From Trebonia sp. (GTDB taxonomy: Bacteria > Actinomycetota > Actinomycetes > Streptosporangiales > Streptosporangiaceae), in assembly GCA_030043595.1 (NCBI GenBank), contig JASHXJ010000209.1:1-11995 (forward strand): a stretch of DNA of 11,995 bases, written 5' to 3'. Made by a program: the position numbers and the translations under genes. Below, in pieces: positions 6,685-11,995 of this stretch. The first letter of the stretch is position 1. The number at the start of each line of letters is the position of its first letter. Under the pieces are notes generated by a model. The model was not told the origin of the DNA. It ran no database searches and worked only from the letters and a program-made list of their open reading frames with translations.

Positions 6685-6690
6685 TAGCAT
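6685..6690 (+). promoter_or_regulatory. Candidate -10 box for the HIT gene
   Basis: TAGCAT ends 8 nt before the ATG at 6699, again compatible with a leaderless or nearly leaderless transcript. Only a poor purine stretch (GGCAGG) lies between them, too close to the ATG for a normal ribosome site. The rest of the 143-bp stretch between 6556 and 6698 shows no gene. Confidence 0.45.
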
Positions 6691-6698
6691 CGGCAGGT

Positions 6699-7271
6699 AT
6701 GAGCGTGCCGCCTGGGCCGAATCCGGACATGCCTACTGAGGCCTACCTGGGCACGGGCGTGCCCGACGCGTTCGGACGGCTGTGGACGCCGCACCGGCTG
6801 GCCTACATCCAGGGGGCGGGAAAGCCGACCGGCCCAGGGCCGGACGAAGGCTGCCCGTTCTGCGTCGCGCCCACGCTGTCGGACGAGGAAGCGCTGATCG
6901 TCGCGCGCGGCTCGCTGGTCTACGCGATCCTCAACCTGTACCCGTACAACAGCGGCCACGTGCTGGTCTGCCCGTACCGGCACCTCGCCGACTACACCGA
7001 GCTGTCCGCGGCGGAAGCGGCCGAGTTCGGCGACTTCACGAGCCGTGCGATCCGCGCGCTGCGCGCGGCGTCAGGACCGCACGGCTTCAACATCGGGATG
7101 AACCTCGGCTCGGTCGCCGGCGCCGGGATCGCCGCGCACCTGCACCAGCACGTGGTGCCGCGCTGGGGTGGCGACACCAACTTCATGCCGGTGGTCGGAC
7201 GCACCCGGGTGCTGCCCCAGCTGCTCGCCGACACCCGCAAGCTGCTCGCCGACGCCTGGCCCGGCGACTAG
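6699..7271 (+). CDS. HIT family protein, Ap4A hydrolase/phosphorylase-like
   Basis: A 190-residue histidine-triad protein, close in length and motif set to Rv2613c, a mycobacterial HIT protein described as an Ap4A phosphorylase. The triad is H147-L-H149-Q-H151 in HLHQHVVPRW, the middle histidines being the nucleotidyl acceptor site. CPFC (52-55) is a likely metal-binding pair, and ILNLYPYNSGHVLVCPYRHL and FNIGMNLGSVAGAG are typical of this subfamily. It should act on dinucleoside polyphosphates or related nucleotide substrates in the cytoplasm. An upstream extension is open back to 6459, but that overlaps the methyltransferase and its leader and has no family similarity, so the ATG at 6699 is chosen. 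In mycobacteria this gene directly precedes pgsA; here two minus-strand genes lie between. Its TAG falls inside the left arm of a hairpin. Confidence 0.93.
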   Translation: MSVPPGPNPDMPTEAYLGTGVPDAFGRLWTPHRLAYIQGAGKPTGPGPDEGCPFCVAPTLSDEEALIVARGSLVYAILNLYPYNSGHVLVCPYRHLADYTELSAAEAAEFGDFTSRAIRALRAASGPHGFNIGMNLGSVAGAGIAAHLHQHVVPRWGGDTNFMPVVGRTRVLPQLLADTRKLLADAWPGD

Positions 7272-7300
7272 CCGCCCGGCGACTGGGACCGGGCGGCTAG
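7268..7300. terminator. Bidirectional hairpin terminator between convergent genes
   Basis: Perfect 12-bp arms, CTAGCCGCCCGG (7268-7279) and CCGGGCGGCTAG (7289-7300), enclose a 9-nt loop. The left arm contains the HIT stop codon, and the right arm ends 26 bp from the lipoprotein stop. Being symmetric, it can fold in transcripts of either strand. It lacks a T-run, as many actinobacterial terminators do. Confidence 0.75.
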
Positions 7301-7326
7301 CCGCGCGGGGTCTGACAGCGCGGTGC

Positions 7327-8553
7327 CTAGAAGCTCACCACCTGCCAGGTCGCGCCCCCGGCGCTGCTGAGCAGCAGCTGGCCCATGCCGTTGCCGGTGC
7401 CGTTGCCGAAGGCCGGCCCGTGCACGACCACCCCGTCGCTGGTGGTGGTGAAGCCCAGGTCGTTGAAGCCCGCGCCGCCGTCGCCGGCGTAGTAGGCGGT
7501 GCTCCAGGTCGCGCCGCCGTTAGCGGAGTAGTACAGCTCGCTCGCGCCGCTTGCCGCGGCGACCACGAGCTGGTCAGGGTTGGCGGCGGAGATGCCGATC
7601 GGGTCGCCGCCAAGCGGCGTCGCCCCGGCCTTCACCCACTGCGCCCCGAGGTCGCTGCTGACGTAGACCGTCTTCTGCACCGACCCCATGGCCGCCCCGC
7701 CGGCGCACAGCAGCGCCAGCCCGTCCGGGCTGGTCACCGCGACGGCCGCGGGCGTCCCCACGCCCGGCGTGGTGCACGGGAGCGCCTGCGTGGTCGTGCT
7801 GATCCCGCCGTTGGCGGTGACGATGACGTTGTTGCCGTCGAGCACCGCGGCCACGGGACCCTGGGTCGCGATCGTGTGCGGACCGGTGACCTGCGCGACC
7901 ACCGTCCACGCGCCGCCGGACAGCGACCGCCGCAGCAAGGTGCCGGCCTGGGCGCTCGCGCCGGACGGCACGGTGAGCGCGAGGACCTGGCCGTCGATCA
8001 CCTCAAGGTCGAGGATCGTGCCCTGCGGGCTGGCGACCGCGCTCCAGTGCTCGCCGCCATCGGTCGTCTCCCACAGCCCGTTGCCGAACACGAACCCGTG
8101 CTCCGGATCGGCGAAGCGGATGCCCCACACGGCCGGCCCGGTGGCCGAGTATGACCGGCCCAGCGGAACAACAGGCGCGGGCAGCCCGACCCAGCTGGCA
8201 CCACGGTCAAGCGTGCGCAGGATGGACGTGCACGGCGCGTTCGAGCACGGCGCGGTGCCGAGGACGAACGCCTCCTGCGTGGAGACGAATGTGACAGATG
8301 TGGCCAGGAACCCGGTCGGCACCGGACCGCCCGCCGGAGTGGTCGCAGCAGGAGCAGTCGCGGAAGCCGTGGCCGTCGGCGTTGGACTGGCAGCGCTTGA
8401 CGTCGGTGTTCCCGTGGATGGTGCGGGGGTGGTGCTTGTCCCGCTGCTCGCGCCCGAGTGGACGGACCCGCAGCCGGACAGCGCGAAGGTTGTCAATAGT
8501 GCGCAAGACAGGAGCGTCAGGCCAAGTCGTGACGCCCGCAGAGCTGACCGCAT
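7327..8553 (-). CDS. Lipoprotein with Asp-box (BNR/sialidase-like) beta-propeller
   Basis: A 408-residue predicted exported lipoprotein. The N-terminus has a basic start, a hydrophobic stretch (10-25) and the lipobox LSGC with Cys28 as the lipidation site. A flexible Ser/Thr/Pro/Ala linker follows (29-80), then a beta-rich domain with Asp-box-type repeats: TLDRGASW (114-121), TTDGGEHW (163-170), a worn copy at SLSGGAW (210-216), SSDLGAQW (299-306), SANGGATW (343-350) and SSAGGATW (396-403). Such boxes mark turns of sialidase-like or YCF48-like propellers. No sialidase catalytic arginine triad is evident, so a binding or scaffolding role at the cell surface is as likely as an enzyme. Cysteines 103/108 and 260/283 could form disulfides. 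AAGGGAG sits 6 nt before the ATG at 8553. The gene lies downstream of, and in the same direction as, the EF-G2 gene, but a hairpin and a 190-bp gap separate them. Confidence 0.85.
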   Translation of the reverse strand: MRSALRASRLGLTLLSCALLTTFALSGCGSVHSGASSGTSTTPAPSTGTPTSSAASPTPTATASATAPAATTPAGGPVPTGFLATSVTFVSTQEAFVLGTAPCSNAPCTSILRTLDRGASWVGLPAPVVPLGRSYSATGPAVWGIRFADPEHGFVFGNGLWETTDGGEHWSAVASPQGTILDLEVIDGQVLALTVPSGASAQAGTLLRRSLSGGAWTVVAQVTGPHTIATQGPVAAVLDGNNVIVTANGGISTTTQALPCTTPGVGTPAAVAVTSPDGLALLCAGGAAMGSVQKTVYVSSDLGAQWVKAGATPLGGDPIGISAANPDQLVVAAASGASELYYSANGGATWSTAYYAGDGGAGFNDLGFTTTSDGVVVHGPAFGNGTGNGMGQLLLSSAGGATWQVVSF

Positions 8554-8575
8554 GGGATGCTCCCTTGTTGCCGCC

Positions 8576-8613
8576 GGTCACCGGAAACGGCCAGCCGTTT
8601 CGCCGTGGTGACC
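8576..8613. promoter_or_regulatory. Nested inverted repeat before the lipoprotein gene
   Basis: The inner dyad, GAAACGGC (8584-8591) and GCCGTTTC (8594-8601), is perfect with a 2-nt spacer. An outer pair, GGTCACC (8576-8582) and GGTGACC (8607-8613), is also perfect. The block lies 23-60 nt upstream of the lipoprotein ATG. The short spacer and 18-bp length fit a repressor operator of TetR type; the outer arms could also make a larger RNA stem in the leader. No regulator gene is adjacent, so the binder is unknown. Confidence 0.5.
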
Positions 8614-8692
8614 GAATTAAGGTGTTTCCTTACGCCACTACAGACGTCACAGGCACCCCTGCGGTTGGGGGACCTTTGGCCGGAACGCGGCA

Positions 8693-8723
8693 CGGCCGGG
8701 CCGCCCCGTGAGCGACCCGGCCG
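8693..8723 (-). terminator. Hairpin downstream of the EF-G2 gene
   Basis: Eight-bp perfect arms, CGGCCGGG (8693-8700) and CCCGGCCG (8716-8723), with a 15-nt loop, begin 20 bp after the EF-G2 stop codon in the direction of transcription. There is no T-run. It would separate EF-G2 transcription from the lipoprotein gene. Confidence 0.55.
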
Positions 8724-8743
8724 CGCCGCGGCTGAGGCCCGCG

Positions 8744-10909
8744 CTAGTCGGGACGGGAGTCGGCGGCGACCTTGGCGGCCAGGTGGCTGGGCAGCGGCTC
8801 GTGCCGCAGGTACCCGCGCGTGAAGGATCCGGTTCCGTGCGAGACCGAGCGCAGGTCGATGGGGTACCTGATGATCTCGAGCTCGGGAACCTCGGCACGG
8901 ATCAGCGTCCGGCCGATGCCCACCGGCTCGCTGCCCAGGACGCGTCCGCGCCTGCCCGACAAGTCCGACATGACCGCGCCGACGTAGTCGTCCGGCACCA
9001 GGATGGACACCTCGTCGACCGGCTCGAGCAGCATGGGCGACGCCTTCTCCGCCGCGTCCTTCAGCGCGGCGCGGCCGGCCTTCTGGAATGCCATGTCCGA
9101 CGAGTCGACCGAATGCGCCTTCCCGTCGAACAGCGTCACGCGGACGCCGGTCATCGGGTAGCCGGCGAGCACGCCCTGCTCGAGCTGCGCGCGGACGCCC
9201 TTCTCCACCGACGGGATGAACTGGCGGGGCACCACGCCGCCGACGATCTTGTCGACGAACTCGAAGCCGGAGGCGGCCGGCAGCGGCTCGACCTCGATCT
9301 GGCAGATCCCGTACTCGCCGTGGCCGCCGGTCTGCTTGACGTTCCGCCCGAGCCCGCGGGCCGACGTGGAGATGGTCTCGCGCAGCGGCACCCGCAGGTC
9401 CACGGTGTGCACCGACACCCCGTACCGCGCCGTCAGCCTGTCGAGCAGCACGTCCGCGTGCGCCTCGCCCATGCACCACAGCACGAGCTGCCGGGTTTCC
9501 GCGTTCATCTCAAGGCGCATCGTGGGATCCTCGGCGACCAGCCTGGACAGCGCGGCCGACAGCTTGTCCTCGTCTGCCTTGGACTTGGCGACGATCGCGA
9601 CCGGCAGCAGTGGCTCGGGCATCGTCCACGGTTCCATCAGCAGCGGCCGGTCCTTGTCGGACAGGGTGTCCCCGGTCTCGGCGGTCGTGAGCTTGGCGAC
9701 GGCGCAGATATTGCCCGCGAAGCATGACGCCAGCGGCCGCTGCTGCTTGCCCAGCGGAGACGTCAGGGCGCCGACCCGCTCGTCGTTGTCATGGTCGGGG
9801 TGCCCGCGCTGCACCCGCCCGTGCCCGGAGACGTGCACGGTCGAGTCCGGGCGCAGCGTGCCGGAGAACACCCGCACCAGGCTGATCCGGCCGACGTACG
9901 GGTCGGAGGTGGTCTTGACGACCTCGGCGAGCAGCGGACCGTTCGGGTCACAGGACAGCCCGGAAACCGGCTTTCCGTCCAGCGTCGTCACCGAGGGCAG
10001 CGGGTGCTCCAGCGGTGACGGGAACGCCTGGGTCATCACCTCGATCAGCTCCGCCATGCCGATGCCGCTGGGCGAGGCGACGGCGAGCACCGGGTAGAAG
10101 CTGCCGCGGGCCACGGCCTTCTCCAGGTCCTCGATCAGGATGTCCGCGTCGATCTCCTCACCGGACAGGTACCTGTCCATGAGAGTCTCGTCTTCGCTTT
10201 CCGTGATGATGCCCTCGATCAGCTCGCCGCGCAGTTCCTCCATGCGCGAGGCGTCGGCGTCGGACGGCGACCCCGCGACGCGGGAACCGCCTGAGTAGTC
10301 ATACAGCTTCTGGGACAGCAGCCCGATCAGCCCGCTGGCGCCTGACCCCGACGAGCCGGGCACCGGCAGGTACAGCGGCGCGACCGCGTCGCCGAACGCC
10401 GCACGGCACGCGTCCAGCGCCGCCGCGAAGTCCGCCCGCTGGTGATCGATCTTGGTGATGACGACCGCGCGCGGCATCCCGACGCCCGCGCACTCGTCCC
10501 AGAGCATCTGGGTGACCCCGTCCACGCCGTCGGTCGCCGAGACGACGAACAGCGCCGAGTCGGCCGCCCGCAGCCCCGCCCGCAGGTCGCCGATGAAGTC
10601 GGCGTAGCCCGGGGTGTCGAGCAGGTTTACCGTGACCCCGCCCACCGAGATGGGCGCGACGGTGAGGTTGACCGACCGCTGCTGCCGGATCTCCACCTCG
10701 TCGAAGTCGCTGACCGTCGTGCCTTCCTCGATCCGGCCTGAACGCTGGATCGTTCCCGTGTATCCCAGGAGGGCCTCGACGAGCGTCGTCTTCCCGCTGC
10801 CCGAATGGCCGACCAGCACGACGTTCCGCACGTTTCCCGGCTGGCCGGCCGCTTGTACCCTGCCGCTGGCCTGGCCGGCTGCGCTTCCTGCGCCCGTAGT
10901 ATCCGTCAC
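8744..10909 (-). CDS. fusA2: Elongation factor G-like protein EF-G2
   Basis: A 721-residue translational GTPase homologue of the actinobacterial EF-G2 group (Rv0120c-like), distinct from the main EF-G of the str operon. The G domain has G1 GHSGSGKT (34-41), G3 DTPGYADF (98-105) and G4 TKID (152-155). Domains II to V follow: the VRVFSGTLRPDSTVHV strand, domain IV with KQTGGHGEYG and the HSVDSSDMAF tip, and domain V with MSDLSGRRGRVLG. In canonical EF-G the G3 box reads DTPGH, the histidine positioning the water for GTP hydrolysis; here it is Tyr102, and G4 has Thr in place of Asn. A mycobacterial homologue has, as I recall, been reported to bind GTP without ribosome-dependent hydrolysis. The start is GTG at 10909, with AAGGAGG 8 nt before it. 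It is divergent from pgsA across 104 bp. Confidence 0.95.
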   Translation of the reverse strand: MTDTTGAGSAAGQASGRVQAAGQPGNVRNVVLVGHSGSGKTTLVEALLGYTGTIQRSGRIEEGTTVSDFDEVEIRQQRSVNLTVAPISVGGVTVNLLDTPGYADFIGDLRAGLRAADSALFVVSATDGVDGVTQMLWDECAGVGMPRAVVITKIDHQRADFAAALDACRAAFGDAVAPLYLPVPGSSGSGASGLIGLLSQKLYDYSGGSRVAGSPSDADASRMEELRGELIEGIITESEDETLMDRYLSGEEIDADILIEDLEKAVARGSFYPVLAVASPSGIGMAELIEVMTQAFPSPLEHPLPSVTTLDGKPVSGLSCDPNGPLLAEVVKTTSDPYVGRISLVRVFSGTLRPDSTVHVSGHGRVQRGHPDHDNDERVGALTSPLGKQQRPLASCFAGNICAVAKLTTAETGDTLSDKDRPLLMEPWTMPEPLLPVAIVAKSKADEDKLSAALSRLVAEDPTMRLEMNAETRQLVLWCMGEAHADVLLDRLTARYGVSVHTVDLRVPLRETISTSARGLGRNVKQTGGHGEYGICQIEVEPLPAASGFEFVDKIVGGVVPRQFIPSVEKGVRAQLEQGVLAGYPMTGVRVTLFDGKAHSVDSSDMAFQKAGRAALKDAAEKASPMLLEPVDEVSILVPDDYVGAVMSDLSGRRGRVLGSEPVGIGRTLIRAEVPELEIIRYPIDLRSVSHGTGSFTRGYLRHEPLPSHLAAKVAADSRPD

Positions 10910-10917
10910 TCCCGCCG

Positions 10918-10924
10918 CCTCCTT
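10918..10924 (-). promoter_or_regulatory. Strong ribosome binding site fixing the EF-G2 GTG start
   Basis: On the minus strand AAGGAGG is 8 nt before the GTG at 10909, a near-perfect match to the 16S anti-Shine-Dalgarno sequence. It is the strongest ribosome site in the window and contrasts with the apparently leaderless genes at 4344 and 4821. Confidence 0.85.
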
Positions 10925-11013
10925 GCGCTCGATGAGCTGCCGTCTTCAAAGCCTGAACCCGACGGGCGCGTTACCACAAGCCCCACGGCGAGAATCCGCG
11001 AGGTGGCCAGCGA

Positions 11014-11799
11014 GTGACGGGCGCGACCGGTAAGGCGACCGGTGAGAAGGCGCGGTTCGTGACAAGTAAGATCTTGACGGCCATGCTGAACTTCCTCCGC
11101 CCCGGCTTCGCGCGCCTGTTCAACCCGGTGGTCCAGGCGCTCGCTCGCACGCCCGTGACGCCGAACATGATCACGGTGGCCGGCACGGTCGGTGTTTCCG
11201 CCAGCGCGCTCGCGCTGTTCCCGATCGGTGAGCTGTTCCCGGGCGCGGCGGTCGCCACGGTCTTCGTCTTCACCGACATGCTCGACGGCATGCTCGCGCG
11301 GCGCAAGGGCGACAGCGGCCGATGGGGCGCGTTCCTCGACTCGACGATGGACCGGGTGGGCGACGCCGGGGTTTTCGGCGGCATCACGATCTGGTTCATC
11401 CGAAATCCGGCCGACCACCTGCTCGCGGTGCTGTCGCTGTTCTGCCTGGTGTGCGGGTTCCTGGTGTCGTACGTCAAGGCCCGGGCTCAGAGCCTGGGCC
11501 TCAAGTGCGATGTCGGGCTCATCGAGCGGCCGGAGCGGCTGCTCATCGGCCTGACCTCGATCGGGCTCTCCGGGCTTGGCGTGCCGTACGTGCTGCCCAT
11601 CGGGCTGTGGGCGCTCGCGGCGGGGAGCCTGTTCACCCTGTGCCAGCGGATGCGCGCGGTATACCTGGACGCAACGACCACCGCAACGACCACCGCGGAG
11701 ACCACCGCGGAAACCACTGTTGAGACCGGCGCGGAAACAACCGCGCGGACCACGGCGCGGACCACCGCGGACACCGCCGCGGACAGCGAGAAAGGCTGA
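11014..11799 (+). CDS. pgsA: Phosphatidylinositol phosphate synthase (CDP-alcohol phosphotransferase)
   Basis: A 261-residue membrane enzyme of the CDP-alcohol phosphotransferase family. It is expected to join CDP-diacylglycerol and inositol phosphate to make phosphatidylinositol phosphate, the first step towards PI and PI mannosides in the inner membrane. The signature D-x2-D-G-x2-A-R-x8-G-x3-D-x3-D is complete: Asp88, Asp91, Asp109 and Asp113. VSYVKARAQSLGL and VGLIERPERLLI match the region that gives actinobacterial PIP synthases their inositol phosphate specificity. Several hydrophobic membrane segments surround these. The C-terminus ends in a hydrophilic tail of about 40 residues made of x-T-T-A repeats. 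The start is uncertain: GTG at 11014 (weak GAGG upstream), GTG at 11059 with GAGAAGG 8 nt before it, or ATG at 11083; the family start is near the last two. The acyltransferase gene begins 6 bp downstream, so the two form an operon. Confidence 0.95.
   Translation: MTGATGKATGEKARFVTSKILTAMLNFLRPGFARLFNPVVQALARTPVTPNMITVAGTVGVSASALALFPIGELFPGAAVATVFVFTDMLDGMLARRKGDSGRWGAFLDSTMDRVGDAGVFGGITIWFIRNPADHLLAVLSLFCLVCGFLVSYVKARAQSLGLKCDVGLIERPERLLIGLTSIGLSGLGVPYVLPIGLWALAAGSLFTLCQRMRAVYLDATTTATTTAETTAETTVETGAETTARTTARTTADTAADSEKG
11674..11781 (+). repeat. In-frame 12-bp tandem repeat in the pgsA C-terminus
   Basis: Nine consecutive 12-bp units, all variants of NNN-ACC-ACC-GCG, encode TTTA, TTTA, ETTA, ETTV, ETGA, ETTA, RTTA, RTTA and DTAA. 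They follow the last membrane segment and precede the terminal DSEKG. The tail should lie outside the membrane core and is not part of the conserved enzyme. Confidence 0.92.
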
Positions 11800-11805
11800 G
11801 GGAGC

Positions 11806-11995
11806 GTGCTGACTGTGCTGCGGGAGCGGCTGACCGGCCTGGCGTTCGGCGCCGGCTGGACGCTGATATGCCGGCTGCCGGAGTCCTGGGCGCGCGCGCT
11901 GTTCATGGCCGGCGCGGACATCGCCTGGCGGCGCCAGGGTCACGGCGTGCAGGTCCTCGAGGGAAATCTGGTCCGGGTCATCAGAACGAACGGTG
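11806..11995 (+). CDS. Phosphatidylinositol mannoside acyltransferase, 5' part only
   Basis: The first 63 codons of a lipid A lauroyl acyltransferase-like protein (Lip_A_acyltrans family), cut by the window end. In actinobacteria the gene after pgsA encodes the PIM acyltransferase (PatA, Rv2611c-like), which adds a fatty acid to a mannose of PIM at the inner membrane. Visible support is the opening LRERLTGLAFGAGWTLICRLPES, then LFMAGADIAWRRQGHGVQVLEGNLVRVI, which matches the N-terminal helix and the LxxNLxRV motif of that family; the catalytic HxxxxD motif is beyond the window. GTG at 11806 is 6 bp after the pgsA stop; GTG at 11815, 10 nt after GAGGGAG, is an equally good start. Confidence 0.85.
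   Translation, partial: MLTVLRERLTGLAFGAGWTLICRLPESWARALFMAGADIAWRRQGHGVQVLEGNLVRVIRTNG

Noticed and set aside
6518..6730. Longer methyltransferase with an N-terminal extension starting at 6730
   Set aside because: The extra 71 residues have no family similarity, cover the HIT start region, and a good ribosome site favours the ATG at 6517.
7168..9727. Plus-strand frames of over 300 codons opposite the lipoprotein and EF-G2 genes
   Set aside because: Their translations are Arg/Gly/Ala-rich with no family similarity, while the opposite strand encodes a lipobox protein and an EF-G2 with all GTPase motifs.
10910..11013. Promoters in the fusA2-pgsA divergent gap
   Set aside because: TTGTGG with CAGGCT on the minus strand is a possible pair for fusA2, but the boxes are poor and nothing convincing is seen for pgsA.

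Overview
The window is GC-rich throughout, uses GTG starts freely and carries actinobacterial marker families: an EF-G2-type elongation factor, a phosphatidylinositol-phosphate synthase next to a PIM acyltransferase, a Methyltransf_19 (DUF574) SAM methyltransferase and an F420-type PPOX flavoprotein. I read it as the chromosome of a filamentous or soil actinomycete (Streptosporangiales-like is my guess; the order is not provable from here). There are no rRNAs, tRNAs, insertion sequences, phage genes or CRISPR arrays.

Left part (1-4308, all +): the 3' end of a GNAT acetyltransferase, then a second, diverged GNAT of the same subfamily that carries in-frame repeat expansions near both ends and has lost a conserved tyrosine, then tex (transcription accessory/S1 RNA-binding protein), which also has short in-frame tandem repeats. 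Middle part (4344-6517): a small PPOX/F420 oxidoreductase and an alpha/beta hydrolase, both starting with GTG placed 6-7 nt after a TANNNT box, which suggests leaderless transcripts. The hydrolase converges on, and overlaps by 25 bp, the DUF574 methyltransferase on the minus strand. The methyltransferase start is overlapped by a possible 13-codon leader ORF.

Right part (6699-11995): a HIT-family nucleotide hydrolase/phosphorylase, then two minus-strand genes (a lipoprotein with Asp-box beta-propeller motifs and an EF-G2 GTPase), then pgsA and the start of the PIM acyltransferase gene on the plus strand. In mycobacteria the HIT gene, pgsA and the acyltransferase gene are adjacent, so here the phosphatidylinositol mannoside cluster appears to be split by the lipoprotein and EF-G2 pair. 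A perfect 12-bp stem hairpin sits between the convergent HIT and lipoprotein genes, and a nested inverted repeat lies just upstream of the lipoprotein start.

Most of the content is ordinary housekeeping DNA. I do not see a convincing new multi-gene system. The points most worth following up are the repeated growth of in-frame tandem repeats in unrelated genes (GNAT, tex, pgsA), the degenerate GNAT paralogue, the overlapping leader ORF, the nested dyad before the lipoprotein and the split pgsA cluster.
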